Assembly (NCBI RefSeq): GCF_009792235.1
Contig: NZ_CP046973.1
Coordinates: 2,108,001 to 2,172,000 of the forward strand
Direction of reading: 5' to 3'
Source: Microcystis aeruginosa FD4
GTDB lineage: Bacteria; Cyanobacteriota; Cyanobacteriia; Cyanobacteriales; Microcystaceae
DNA: 64,000 bases
The notes under the pieces are model-generated. The model ran no database searches. It worked only from the letters and a program-made list of their open reading frames with translations, and had not been told where the DNA came from. This document shows, piece by piece, positions 26,193 through 35,570 of the stretch. Position numbers and translations under genes: made by a program. Every line of letters starts with the position of its first letter. Position 1 is the stretch's first letter.

Positions 26193-26545
26193 GGGACTTG
26201 CGTGGGAATAATATCCCAGCTTTGAAAATCACTCTGTAGAAGAACCAGACCAGCTAGATGGCACATTATCAAAGCGCAAGTCCCTTAGCTGTGGGGGTTC
26301 TCGAAGGCTCTCGCCCTACTTAGGGTGATCAGCAAACCTGATCGATCGGAGGGCGCAAGCTTTGCGCCCCTAGAGTAACGGATTTTGTTCACAATGTAGG
26401 AGCGAACTGCGATCGCACAAAAGGTGCATTATCAAAACGCAAGTCCCAGGGCGCAAGCTTTGCGCCCCTACAGTAACGGATTTTGTCCACAATGTAGGGG
26501 CGAACTGCGATCGCCCAAAAGGTACATTATCAAAGCGCAAGTCCC
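26193..26545. mobile_element. MITE-like repeat, right copy flanking the CRISPR locus
   Basis: 26193-26284 is the 92-bp GGGACTTGCG...CGCAAGTCCC element, about 95% identical and in the same orientation as 13468-13559. It is followed by two tandem copies of the GGGCGCAAGCTTTGCGCCC-containing piece, ending at about 26449 and at 26545. The remainder to 26769 contains AAAAACTTTTTGCCGCAAACCCTA, also found near 59553 in part, and no gene. Confidence 0.85.
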
Positions 26546-26769
26546 TTAAGGTCGTCGGTCGGCAGGAAATAAGGTGATAGGGTTTTGGGGTGATAGGGTG
26601 ATGAGACAGCTTCCCCACACCCTGTCCCCAGGAAAAACTTTTTGCCGCAAACCCTAAATATTGGAGAGCGTGTTTTGGGCAATTTTTGCCAATGTTATCG
26701 ATCCTCCTCATTGTCATGGGAAATAACTAATCGTCAATTCTTGACCGCAACTACCAAGACTCGCGGTTT

Positions 26770-27804
26770 TTATTCCCCTAATTGCCAGGTTATCTCTTCA
26801 CCTGCTCGTAACGGCACCAGTCCGGATTCGAGAAAGGGCAATTCATCGGGAATACGCCAAGGGGTTTTGGTTAAGGTGATTTGTTCCGTATTCCGGGGGA
26901 GTTGATAAAAATCTGGCCCGTGAAAGCTGGCGAACCCTTGCAGTTGCTCGATTGCATCGACACTCTCAAAAGCTTCTGCGTACAACTCTAGGGCGTGCAG
27001 AGCCGAATAACAACCCGCGCAGCCACAGGAACTTTCTTTGCTGTAGCGAGAATGGGGTGCGCTATCGGTCCCTAGAAAAAACTTGGGATTGCCCGATGTT
27101 GCCGCTTGCAAAAGTGCCAAACGATGATCCTCTCGTTTCAAAATCGGCAGGCAATAAAAATGAGGACGAATGCCACCGGTAAAGAGAATGTTTCGGCTAA
27201 ATAATAAATGTTGGGGCGTAATTGTGGCGGCGACATTGTTGTTAGCAGAGAGAACAAACTGGACCGCATCGGCAGTGGTAATGTGTTCAAACACCACCCG
27301 CAGTTTGGGAAATCTCGTTATCAGTGGGATTAAGTGCCTCTCAATGAACACTTTCTCTCGATCGAACACATCAATATCTCCATCGGTAACTTCTCCGTGC
27401 AGTAGTAGCGGCATATCCAGCTGCTCCATCGCTGCCAAAACGCGATCGCACTTACGCAGGTCTGTCACCCCCAAGTCGGAATTAGTTGTGGCACCGGCCG
27501 GGTAGTATTTCACCGCTTTGACAAACTGGGAGGCTTTCGCCGCCATAATTTCTTCGGGACTGGTATTATCGGTGAGATAGAGGGTCATCAATGGCTCGAA
27601 CTGTTGACCCTCTGGAACTGCTGCCAGAATGCGCTCGCGATAGGAGGCAGCATCTGCCACTGAGCGCACTGGGGGCTTTAAATTCGGCATGATAATGGCA
27701 CGGGCAAACTGACGCACCGTATGGGGGAGAACCGCTTTCATTGCCGCACCATCGCGGAGATGAAGGTGCCAGTCGTCGGGTCGAGTTATTGTGAGTCTTC
27801 GCAT
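26770..27804 (-). CDS. pyrC: Dihydroorotase (PyrC type)
   Basis: The protein has 344 residues from MRRLTITRPDDWHLHLRDG; an ATG 15 nt upstream is less likely. It closes carbamoyl-aspartate to dihydroorotate in pyrimidine synthesis. The metal site is visible: DWHLHLRDG, the bridging lysine in FVKAVKYYPAG, LLLHGEV, FEHITT and GTDSAPHS. It is full length for the short bacterial PyrC class and stands alone on the minus strand, just right of the CRISPR-flanking repeats. Confidence 0.95.
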   Translation of the reverse strand: MRRLTITRPDDWHLHLRDGAAMKAVLPHTVRQFARAIIMPNLKPPVRSVADAASYRERILAAVPEGQQFEPLMTLYLTDNTSPEEIMAAKASQFVKAVKYYPAGATTNSDLGVTDLRKCDRVLAAMEQLDMPLLLHGEVTDGDIDVFDREKVFIERHLIPLITRFPKLRVVFEHITTADAVQFVLSANNNVAATITPQHLLFSRNILFTGGIRPHFYCLPILKREDHRLALLQAATSGNPKFFLGTDSAPHSRYSKESSCGCAGCYSALHALELYAEAFESVDAIEQLQGFASFHGPDFYQLPRNTEQITLTKTPWRIPDELPFLESGLVPLRAGEEITWQLGE

Positions 27805-27943
27805 TGTTCTATCATACAACGGTTAGGGATGCCACCGCCATCACCCAACACAAGGGTTTTAGTTGATTTGAACGAACCCGCATCAGTCCCCAGCCTCTCT
27901 GCGGCGGTGATGACTGGCAGAGCGAACAGACTTAACTGTACGA

Positions 27944-29278
27944 CTATTTTTCAATTTTATTGGTGAGAGTTCCCACTACATCAATACCGAGGGTTTGATG
28001 GACACTGGCGAGGAATTGATTGACGATTTCGGGATAGACTTTAATCAGGGTAGCGAGGGATTTACCATCACCATTATCAACGATATTAACTCGATCGAGG
28101 TGTAGGCGTTTAGGGATTTTGATCGCTTCTTCTAGGATAGTTTCTAACTGTTGAATCAAGAAAATTGCTGATGCTTCGCTGCCGGTGTTTTGCCAGACTT
28201 CCGCGAATAATTCGTTAACCAAGGCTTCAGCTTTAGCATTTTCTTCAAAAATTGCCGCTTGTCCTCTAGCGCGGAAAGTTTCGGCTTCCTGCTGCGCTTC
28301 TGCGGGTAAAACTTCATCTGCTTGCAGACGTAATTTTTCTAATTCTGCCCTGACCTGTTGCAATTTTTCCTCAACTATAGCACGTTTTTCCTTAGCGGCG
28401 GCGATAGTTATTTCTTCTTCTGATTTGGCCTGTTGTTCCAGTTTTGCCTTTAACTTTCTCAATTCGTTTTCTTGCTCTAAAATGATAATTTGATCGCTGG
28501 TTTTAGCTACGGTTGCCTGTTCCTCACATTCCGCGACTATTTGTTCAGCTTCATTGAGTGCATTTGATTCCGCAATTTCAGCATCACGCATGACTAAAGC
28601 GATTCTTTCCCGTCCGAGGGAGTTAAGATAATCCACGTCATCGGCAACATTTTGAATTTTGAGAGTATCAATTTCTAAACCGAGTTTAAACAGGTCTTGA
28701 CTGACGTTACTGGTAATACTTTCGGCAAATTTTAGGCGATCTTCGTTCACTTGTTCGGGGGTCATTGTTGCGACTACACCCCGCAAGTTTCCTTCTAAAG
28801 TTTCTTTAGCTACGCGAATAATTTCTTCTCGATCTCGATCTAAAAAACGTTCGATCGCATTGCCGACTATTTCAGGTTTAGAACTAACTTTCACGTTAGC
28901 AATTGCCACTATATTCAGGGGAATATTTCCCTTAGAATAGGCATTTTTAATCTCAATTCTGATCGGGGTTGTGGTGACATCCATGCGTTTAACGGTTTCT
29001 AAAATTGGAATACGAATCGCCCGACCCCCCGATATCACTCGATAACCCACATCCTGTCTATCTTTTGATTTGCGTTTCATCCCACTCAGGATGACTACTT
29101 CATTGGGTTTACAAATACACAAAAAAGCATTGACAAACCAAATCGCACTAATCCCCAGAAATATCAATAAAGCAATGGGAACACTATCCAATAATAAATT
29201 GCCAGCACTGTTGTTATTATTGTTGTCGTATTGATTGGGATTGATTTGGATGAGATAGGAATTATTTTGACTATTCAT
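27944..29278 (-). CDS. Flotillin-like SPFH/band-7 membrane protein
   Basis: The protein has 444 residues. An asparagine-rich N-terminus (QYDNNNNNSAGN) is followed by one TM helix (about 28-52), an SPFH domain (about 55-230, NEVVILSG, GGRAIRIPILETVKRMD) and a long charged coiled coil rich in Glu/Ala/Gln (about 230-360). This is the flotillin layout, which forms scaffolds in ordered membrane patches. It is followed downstream-of-transcription by no partner but preceded, 28 bp away, by a small NfeD-like gene. Flotillin/NfeD pairs are a known combination, which supports the call. Confidence 0.88.
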   Translation of the reverse strand: MNSQNNSYLIQINPNQYDNNNNNSAGNLLLDSVPIALLIFLGISAIWFVNAFLCICKPNEVVILSGMKRKSKDRQDVGYRVISGGRAIRIPILETVKRMDVTTTPIRIEIKNAYSKGNIPLNIVAIANVKVSSKPEIVGNAIERFLDRDREEIIRVAKETLEGNLRGVVATMTPEQVNEDRLKFAESITSNVSQDLFKLGLEIDTLKIQNVADDVDYLNSLGRERIALVMRDAEIAESNALNEAEQIVAECEEQATVAKTSDQIIILEQENELRKLKAKLEQQAKSEEEITIAAAKEKRAIVEEKLQQVRAELEKLRLQADEVLPAEAQQEAETFRARGQAAIFEENAKAEALVNELFAEVWQNTGSEASAIFLIQQLETILEEAIKIPKRLHLDRVNIVDNGDGKSLATLIKVYPEIVNQFLASVHQTLGIDVVGTLTNKIEK

Positions 29279-29306
29279 AGTTAGTTACCCTTTGGTCTAG
29301 AAGAAA

Positions 29307-29648
29307 TTAAAAATCGCCTCTAATATACTTTTCCGCAATGACTAAAACTTTATTGTCTTGGCAATTGAGGATAAATGCTTGATCACCGACATTAAATTGT
29401 TCTTCCCCTTCTGTTATGGCCACTATATCGATCAGACTATCCCCGACATTAACTCGCACTTTCCCCTTGCTATTTTTATCGAAGGGGATTTGAACAACTC
29501 CAATTAAACCGATGAGAGAGTGATAATCGACGATACTATTTACCTGTTGGTTGCAGCGTCTCAACTTGACCAAAATTAGGAGTAGAATGGCGAAACCAAT
29601 ACCTACCCCTAAAGAAATTACAACGATTGTGAGCAGTTGAGCATTCAT
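29307..29648 (-). CDS. Small NfeD-like membrane protein
   Basis: The protein has 113 residues: one N-terminal TM helix (about 5-28), then a short beta-rich domain (LIGLIGVVQIPFDKNSKGKV, VNVGDSLIDIVAI, FNVGDQAFIL). This is the OB-fold pattern of short NfeD proteins that accompany flotillins. It is transcribed just before the flotillin gene. The function is probably to help flotillin assembly; identity rests on layout and context. Confidence 0.7.
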   Translation of the reverse strand: MNAQLLTIVVISLGVGIGFAILLLILVKLRRCNQQVNSIVDYHSLIGLIGVVQIPFDKNSKGKVRVNVGDSLIDIVAITEGEEQFNVGDQAFILNCQDNKVLVIAEKYIRGDF

Positions 29649-29696
29649 AGTTTAGTTATTTACCGTTATGGTTGCCCCCAATCTAATTACCGTTAA

Positions 29697-30263
29697 CTAA
29701 TTCGAGACTTCGGCCATTTCAATCACGCGATCAGCATTATCTTTGACCAAAAAATTTAAAGGTTTATTGCGACGAACTTTATACTTTAAGCGTCGTGATT
29801 CCACCCGCATCAGAATTTGTTCTAAACAATCGTGATCAAAACAAACGTGACGATGACGATCCTTATAACCCGTGGTTGCCCCAGCAACGATGTGCAGTTG
29901 GGTATTTTTCTTTAACTGATACCATAAACCCTGGGGTTGATCTCCCAAAGAAGGGTTGGCAGTAGTCACAGCCGGATTACTAGACAGATAAAATGGGTCA
30001 ATCATATTATTGCCCATCGTCTGCTCATAATTGTAATAGTAATGGAGGGGAACATCGGCCGTGGGTAAATTTAAAAGTCCTTCATAAAATTGTCGGGCTG
30101 TCTCCAAATCTGTCACCATGATTGTATGAACTTTTGGGGCGCTAGTTAGAAACATCCACATGGCTAAGGCATAAGCGGCCAGAAGCATAACCATAATCCC
30201 CTGGGTGGACAGGAGAGTATCAAGGGGTAGGAAAGCGCCGAAGAAAAGATGATTTATCAACAC
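29697..30263 (-). CDS. Membrane-anchored glyoxalase/VOC-like protein
   Basis: The protein has 188 residues. A hydrophobic N-terminal segment (about 20-42) precedes a vicinal-oxygen-chelate fold module recognisable from HTIMVTDLETARQFYEGLL and later HVCFDHDCLEQIL. These VOC proteins are widespread in cyanobacteria and of unknown substrate. It lies 48 bp upstream of the NfeD-like gene on the same strand, so it may belong to the same transcript. Confidence 0.7.
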   Translation of the reverse strand: MLINHLFFGAFLPLDTLLSTQGIMVMLLAAYALAMWMFLTSAPKVHTIMVTDLETARQFYEGLLNLPTADVPLHYYYNYEQTMGNNMIDPFYLSSNPAVTTANPSLGDQPQGLWYQLKKNTQLHIVAGATTGYKDRHRHVCFDHDCLEQILMRVESRRLKYKVRRNKPLNFLVKDNADRVIEMAEVSN

Positions 30264-30692
30264 TGATGTGATCCTATTGTCTAAGAATTTCTATCATTCC
30301 CTAATTATAATCACGACGCTGAAACTTAAGTTAACGGGGTGGGGAGTGACCAAGTTCCGTACATTTGTATTAAAATGCTCCCTACCCAGTTTAAATGCAG
30401 TACAATTTGCCTCAAATTCTCCTATGGGATGAATAAGTAGCTGGTTATAATTAAATTAAAAATGGATTTTAGGTTCGATCCCCCTTAGTACTAGGGTTGA
30501 TTCATAGTAGGGTTGATTCATGAATCAACCCTACCCTATAGTCCCCCCTTGATAAGGGTGGTGTCTGATAATTTTTAACGCCTACCTACTTAAATGATGA
30601 GATGATGACATTGGGGACGGAAATATGGGGAATTAGCGGAGATGAAAGCGTATATTGGAAATAGAGCCGTCCCTAGAAAGTGAGCCACTGTT
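30264..30692. other. Gap with a perfect 28-bp palindrome
   Basis: No gene is seen. 30507-30534 is a perfect palindrome (GTAGGGTTGATTCA and its complement), preceded at 30491-30505 by a half copy (CTAGGGTTGATTCAT). CAGTTTAAATGCAGTACA near 30387 recurs near 8641. The palindrome could fold as a terminator or be a dispersed repeat. Confidence 0.7.
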
Positions 30693-30776
30693 ATGAATTC
30701 TTTTGCGCTTCCCGTCTTTCTGCAATCAGGTTTAACCCTACTGGCATTTTTAGTGCTGGTTATCCTGATGGCTTAA
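30693..30776 (+). CDS. Possible 27-residue single-TM peptide
   Basis: ATG 30693 opens MNSFALPVFLQSGLTLLAFL and ends ..VILMA. It is almost entirely hydrophobic, the size of small photosystem or cytochrome b6f subunits, but I cannot match it to any of them. Its stop overlaps the convergent glycosyltransferase stop. It could be chance. Confidence 0.35.
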   Translation: MNSFALPVFLQSGLTLLAFLVLVILMA

Positions 30777-31981
30777 ATTTTAATCCGTCTGTGACTTCGA
30801 TCGAGTAGGGGACGATCGATATTGCAGACGAGATTTTGATAGACGGTTAACAGTTGGTCAGCGATCGCCGACCAACTATATTGATTGAAGACTAAATCCT
30901 TGGCATTTTTCCCCCTTTGTTGGCGAATTTCAGGATTAGTGATAGCCGTTGCCAAAGTATTAGTTAAATCCTCAAGCTGACAAGCTGTCACCCATCCTGC
31001 GGCCGCTGCTGCCACCGCAGGATGCAGATCCACCCGATCCGAGATCACCACAGGAATTCCGGCAGCCATAGCTTCTGCGACTGCGATGCCAAAATTTTCA
31101 TAGTAGGAAGGTAAAACAAATAAATCGGCCCTAGCGAGGAGGCTATTTTTGACTTCTCCGGTGACAAATCCGGTAATTGTCGTATTTTTGCCCAATATTG
31201 ACCGCTCGATCTGATTTTTAATCCGATTTTCGTAGTCTCGGTCCTGGGGATTACCTCCTGCTAGGACAAAATGAAAATCTAGTCCCTTTTCTAACAACCT
31301 TTCTAAACTAGGCAGCAGTAGATCTAGACCTTTTTTCGGGTCAAGACGGGACATATAGAGGATGATCGGTTTATTTTGGGGAAGATCAAAACCCACCGAT
31401 AAAGCTTGTGGGTTAAAAAAATCTACCCCTAGGGGGATGACAATATCCTTAGTTTTTATATTAAATCTTTCGGCAGTTTGACACTCCTGCTGACTGGTAA
31501 AATGAACTGCCGCCGCCGCCGCTAAATTGGTTTTTTCCAGAAAATTGGCATATATTTGTTTAAGTTGCCGTTTTTTTTGCAAATCTGCCGGATCGAGGGT
31601 GCCTAGGGGACGGAGAATATAGGGCAGTTGACGATAACGAGCGATAAAAGCCGATATACTGCTCACTGGGGAGAATAAAGCGTGAATATGAGCGATATCG
31701 TAATCTTTTGCCCTATTAGCCAACCAAGTAAACAGATCAAGGGAAAATTTATAGCGCCGAAAGGGAGAACAGGGAAAATAATAGATTTGATAGCCATTTT
31801 GACTAACAGGGACCCCCAAAGGCACATCTAGGGGTGCTTGTCCCGTGTCACCATTGGAATCGGTGGTAATAATAGTCACCTCTTGGCCCAGTTGGGCCAA
31901 GGCCGCTGACAAACCGAGTACCATTTGACTGGGGCCACCGTAAACAAGGGAAATCGAAGGAACAATCTGAAGAATTTTCAT
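30773..31981 (-). CDS. Family 4 glycosyltransferase
   Basis: The 402-residue GT-B enzyme has the N-terminal glycine loop VYGGPSQMVLGLSAAL, a middle IPLGVD, the C-terminal donor site ILYMSRLDPKKGLDLLLPSL, and the family-4 EX7E motif in ENFGIAVAEAMAAGIPVV. It probably adds a sugar from a nucleotide donor to a polysaccharide or lipid precursor in the cytoplasm. It stands alone, divergent from the membrane gene at 31986, with which it shares a very short promoter region (4 bp between the annotated starts), so one of these starts is probably wrong. Confidence 0.9.
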   Translation of the reverse strand: MKILQIVPSISLVYGGPSQMVLGLSAALAQLGQEVTIITTDSNGDTGQAPLDVPLGVPVSQNGYQIYYFPCSPFRRYKFSLDLFTWLANRAKDYDIAHIHALFSPVSSISAFIARYRQLPYILRPLGTLDPADLQKKRQLKQIYANFLEKTNLAAAAAVHFTSQQECQTAERFNIKTKDIVIPLGVDFFNPQALSVGFDLPQNKPIILYMSRLDPKKGLDLLLPSLERLLEKGLDFHFVLAGGNPQDRDYENRIKNQIERSILGKNTTITGFVTGEVKNSLLARADLFVLPSYYENFGIAVAEAMAAGIPVVISDRVDLHPAVAAAAAGWVTACQLEDLTNTLATAITNPEIRQQRGKNAKDLVFNQYSWSAIADQLLTVYQNLVCNIDRPLLDRSHRRIKI

Positions 31982-31985
31982 CTCT

Positions 31986-32447
31986 TTGGTGCAAGGGTCA
32001 AGACTTGTTAAGATCGATCAAGCCGTTCGCTCAAATTTACCACTTCTGTGGCTCTCATTTATGGTAATCGACTTTCTGCCCTTCACTATCAATATTTCCC
32101 CGGCCTTTATTGCCGGTAGCTGTCTCTGGTCTTTAGCATTATATTTGGGGTTAGCTGGGGTGCGAAATTGGTTTATAGAAATTTTCGATCGCTGGTTTAA
32201 TTTTGCCGAGCGTTTCCTCTACACTTCCCTAGAGGAGTTTGAAAAAACTCGCGTCGCCAGGGAATCTCAAAATGCTTTTTATGCCTCTATCTTTAGTATT
32301 ATTCCCTTTCTCATTCTCGGCGGTTTCTCCGATTGGTTAATCGAGATTAGTTTAGGAAAAAGTTGGCCGATTAGTGTCGGTATTCTCGCCTGTGTTGCCT
32401 CCGGTGTCTATGAATTAGGACGGCAGGATGGCAGCGGTAATCAGTAA
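31986..32447 (+). CDS. Conserved-looking membrane protein of unknown function
   Basis: Up to 153 residues from a TTG at 31986. ATG 32059 (MVIDFLPFTINISPAF) gives a more plausible spacing from the divergent gene. Hydrophobic segments lie at about 17-55 and 105-145 with a charged middle (FDRWFNFAERFLYTSLEEFEKTRVARESQ). I do not recognise the family. Codon use matches the neighbours, so it is probably real. Confidence 0.6.
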   Translation: MVQGSRLVKIDQAVRSNLPLLWLSFMVIDFLPFTINISPAFIAGSCLWSLALYLGLAGVRNWFIEIFDRWFNFAERFLYTSLEEFEKTRVARESQNAFYASIFSIIPFLILGGFSDWLIEISLGKSWPISVGILACVASGVYELGRQDGSGNQ

Positions 32448-32538
32448 ACACCGGTCAATTAAGCTGTTAACTATCTCAATTACTACTTGGCGCTGCACGG
32501 GAGTGGCAAGTGAGTCTATTTTAACCCATGACTATAGC

Positions 32539-33309
32539 TCAATCTTTTCCTTCCAGACGATTTTTATGTTTATTGAGAGTCTTTTGTAGTAAATTCAAAA
32601 CCTCATTAGCAATCTCAATAACTTGATGGGTTCCAAAACCGGCCTGAGTTAATTCTTTAAAAAAAGCCTTCGCGACAATTTTGGCTAATTTCGGGGGATA
32701 GGGATGGACAGCGATCGAATGTTCGGACTGAATTTCTGCTATTTCTCTAGTCACTGCCATAGCCACAAAACGAGATTTTAACATCCCTTGCAAATGAAAA
32801 ATTTGCAGGGATTGGGCAGCCTGTTGAGCGAATAACTGCAAGATTTCTAAATCTAATGGTTCAAAATGTTTTTTGTCTAGGGGAAAACTGAGATTAATTA
32901 CTCCAATTACCTGCTCGTTTAGGATAATCGGTACGGAGATAAAACTATTATTATTTGATCTTTTGGCATAACGGGCTGCGCTGGCAAATGGCGATCGAGT
33001 GATATCCTTAATTAGTAAAGGTTTTCCTGTAGTCGCTACAGTGCTGGCAATACCTTGATCAAGTTTAATTATTTCTTGTTCGGCTAAAGGTGATAGCTCA
33101 TCGTAATGGGCAAAAACTTCTAGATAATCGGTAATTTCCCCTTTTAATTCCTCTGGAGAGCTTAACATAATTGAACAGTGCCGCGCTCGCAATTGATGAG
33201 CGCTCATACTAGCTATTTTCCGAAAAATATCTTCGAGATTTTCCTCAACATTCAAGACAAGAGCCAGAGTAGTCAATTTGGGGTTAAAATTATCCATGTA
33301 TTCAATCAT
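32539..33309 (-). CDS. GAF-domain protein
   Basis: The protein has 256 residues. A GAF domain covers about 15-175 (LRARHCSIMLSSPEE, IASTVATTGKPLLIKDI, SFISVPIILNEQVIGVINLS), followed by a helical C-terminal part (RFVAMAVTREIAEIQSE, KLAKIVAKAFFKELTQAG). No kinase, cyclase or chromophore-cysteine motif is visible, so it probably senses a small ligand or partner. It is monocistronic. A second start, MDNFNPK, lies 12 nt in. Confidence 0.82.
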   Translation of the reverse strand: MIEYMDNFNPKLTTLALVLNVEENLEDIFRKIASMSAHQLRARHCSIMLSSPEELKGEITDYLEVFAHYDELSPLAEQEIIKLDQGIASTVATTGKPLLIKDITRSPFASAARYAKRSNNNSFISVPIILNEQVIGVINLSFPLDKKHFEPLDLEILQLFAQQAAQSLQIFHLQGMLKSRFVAMAVTREIAEIQSEHSIAVHPYPPKLAKIVAKAFFKELTQAGFGTHQVIEIANEVLNLLQKTLNKHKNRLEGKD

Positions 33310-33535
33310 TTATTCAGTCCGAGTTTAGGCTTTCAGGGTGAGGGTGACATTCCTTATCTCCCTGCTTGTCTGAGTCTATAGCTTGCCATAGCATCTCAAG
33401 GAAGGGCTTTTTTACTCGCCAACTGATCTATTGTAGATGTAGGCAAAACTTCTGTGTCTCTCTTGTTTTTTGTCTTCCCTCTAGCTACTCTGAGATCTAG
33501 TAGGTCAGAGGAGTTTAACCTGACTGGAGTGAAAG

Positions 33536-35062
33536 ATGGTGCGTTTTCTCTGGGCAATTTTGGCCGGTGTGGGGATGGGGTTAACAGTAGCGCCGGTTTC
33601 TTGGTGGTTACTCGCTTGGATTTCTCTAGTCCCCCTGTGGATTATTGTGAGATTAGGGGAAAAATCCCTAAAAAAACAGCTTTTATACGGTTTTGGCTGG
33701 GGTTTTGCCTACCATGGTCTGGCTTTATTCTGGATCACGGGAATTCACCCGATGACGTGGATGGGTGTCCCCTGGTTAGCTAGTTTGTTAATTGCCCTGT
33801 TTTGTTGGTTGTTTATCACTTTTTGGGGAACGGCGATCGTGCTAACTTGGACGTTAGTTATGTTTTATGTCAACAAAAGTGTTAATCAGTCATCTTTTAG
33901 GGATGCTCTCCTACGGGTTTTCATCGGTACTGCTCTCTGGTGTGGGTTAGAATCTCTCTGGAGTCAATCCCCCCTCTGGTGGACTACCCTTGCTTATAGT
34001 CAAAGTCCCCATAATTTATTGATTCTGCAATTGGGCAAATTATCGGGTTTTACGACGGTAACGGCGGCAATTGTGGCAATTAACGGTTTAATCGCCGAAA
34101 GCTTGCTCCTAATCCGTCAATCGCGGCAAAATCTCGCTTTTCTCTCTTTACCCCTCCTCATTTGTTTGAGTCTGCATCTCTGGGGATGGAATGTTTACCA
34201 TAAACCGCTCGAAAAGTCAAGGGATTTAGGGATAAAAATTGGCGTAATTCAGGGCAATATTCCCAACACGATCAAACTTTCACCCCTAGGATTTCAAAAG
34301 GCACTCGAAGGTTACACCTCTGGTTATCAAATTCTCGCCGATCGAGGAGTAGATGCCGTCTTAACTCCTGAAACCGCCTTACCCTACTATTGGGAGAACT
34401 TAGTCAATAATAGCTCGATTTATTCGGCAATTTTAGCCAAAAAAACGCCGATCTGGTTGGGTGCATTTGGCAAGGTGGACAAGGGTTATAGCAATAGTCT
34501 CTTGAGCATTGATGGCGAGGGACGGGTGATTAGTCGGTATGATAAAGTAATTCTCGTGCCTTTAGGCGAATACGTTCCTTTTCAGGAAATTTTGGGCGGA
34601 ATTGTTGATCGCCTTTCTCCCTTGCAAGCGCACTTAATCCCGGGAGATCCCGCTCAAATTATTGACAGCCCTTTCGGTCAAATCATTGTGGGCATTTGTT
34701 ATGAATCGGCTTTTTCCGAACATTTTCGCCGTCAAACTGCTAGAGGCGGCGAATTTATTATTACTGCTTCTAATAACGCCCATTATAGCCACGCCATGCC
34801 CGCTCAACACCATGCTCAGGATACCATGCGAGCGATCGAAACCGATCGATGGATGGCCCGGGCCACCAATACAGGTTATTCTGCTTTTGTCGATCCCCAC
34901 GGTAATCACCTTTGGTTATCGGATTTGGATAGATATCAAATCCATAGCGAAACAATTTATCGACGGGATACGAGAACTTTATATGTGCGCTGGGGAGATT
35001 GGTTAACTAAAGTTTTAATCATTACTGCCGGACTAGCTTGGCTTTGGAGAGCTTGGGATTAA
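33536..35062 (+). CDS. lnt: Apolipoprotein N-acyltransferase
   Basis: The protein has 508 residues: several N-terminal TM helices (about 1-210), then a nitrilase-like periplasmic domain with the Glu-Lys-Cys triad visible as LTPETALPYYW (Glu), RYDKVILVPLGEYVPF (Lys) and GICYESAF (Cys), and a C-terminal TM. It adds the third acyl chain to lipoproteins at the outer face of the inner membrane. The start MVRFLWAIL is 13 bp after a GGAG-like site (GACTGGAGTG). Full length. Confidence 0.93.
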   Translation: MVRFLWAILAGVGMGLTVAPVSWWLLAWISLVPLWIIVRLGEKSLKKQLLYGFGWGFAYHGLALFWITGIHPMTWMGVPWLASLLIALFCWLFITFWGTAIVLTWTLVMFYVNKSVNQSSFRDALLRVFIGTALWCGLESLWSQSPLWWTTLAYSQSPHNLLILQLGKLSGFTTVTAAIVAINGLIAESLLLIRQSRQNLAFLSLPLLICLSLHLWGWNVYHKPLEKSRDLGIKIGVIQGNIPNTIKLSPLGFQKALEGYTSGYQILADRGVDAVLTPETALPYYWENLVNNSSIYSAILAKKTPIWLGAFGKVDKGYSNSLLSIDGEGRVISRYDKVILVPLGEYVPFQEILGGIVDRLSPLQAHLIPGDPAQIIDSPFGQIIVGICYESAFSEHFRRQTARGGEFIITASNNAHYSHAMPAQHHAQDTMRAIETDRWMARATNTGYSAFVDPHGNHLWLSDLDRYQIHSETIYRRDTRTLYVRWGDWLTKVLIITAGLAWLWRAWD

Positions 35063-35121
35063 AGTGACAGTGGTATACTTTTTCGTAAATCAACTGTTAA
35101 ATAACCTAAGTTTTTGCCGCA

Positions 35122-35364
35122 ATGAAAGAGCAATTTGTCAAGTGGTTGAATAGAATCTTAATATTTGATGTGTTTTTAGTGATAGCGGGTTTTCTCTGGT
35201 TTGCCGTGGCTGTTATCGGTGAATCCACAGGAATTCCCCTAGGATTTAAACTTTTTCAGCGTCTTTGGCTGCCTTTATTCAATCCTGCTATTAGTATTTT
35301 AATTGCAGGGGCGATTTTAAGCTGGGCGATTAATAAAATTCAAGAACGCTTGTCCCCTAAATAG
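35122..35364 (+). CDS. Small two-TM membrane protein
   Basis: The protein has 80 residues with two TM helices (about 12-33 and 53-71) and charged ends (MKEQFVKWLNRIL; NKIQERLSPK). It follows lnt by 60 bp on the same strand. I do not recognise a family. Size and pattern suggest a real membrane protein. Confidence 0.6.
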   Translation: MKEQFVKWLNRILIFDVFLVIAGFLWFAVAVIGESTGIPLGFKLFQRLWLPLFNPAISILIAGAILSWAINKIQERLSPK

Positions 35365-35376
35365 GGGTTGCTTAAT

Positions 35377-35525
35377 TCAGTTATCAGTGATCAGTGATCA
35401 GTTATCAGTGATCAGTTATCAGTGATCAGTGATCAGTTCACTGTTTACTGAAAAAAACTCCCCTACTTCTCCACTTCCCCACTTCCCCACTTCCCCACTT
35501 CCCCACTTCCCCACTTCCCCACTTG
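35377..35525. repeat. Tandem repeats (TTATCAGTGATCAG, then CTTCCCCA units)
   Basis: 35377-35446 consists of CAGTTATCAGTGATCAGT units. 35463-35525 consists of eight or so CTTCCCCA octamers. It separates two convergent genes. Confidence 0.88.
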
Positions 35526-35570
35526 ATAATTTATAATTCATAATTCATAATTCCCTCTCTCCTATAGCTT

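Noticed and set aside
13468..26545. CRISPR island as a composite transposon
   Set aside because: The flanking repeats have no transposase and no target duplication around the whole unit; simple recombination between repeats is the more modest reading.
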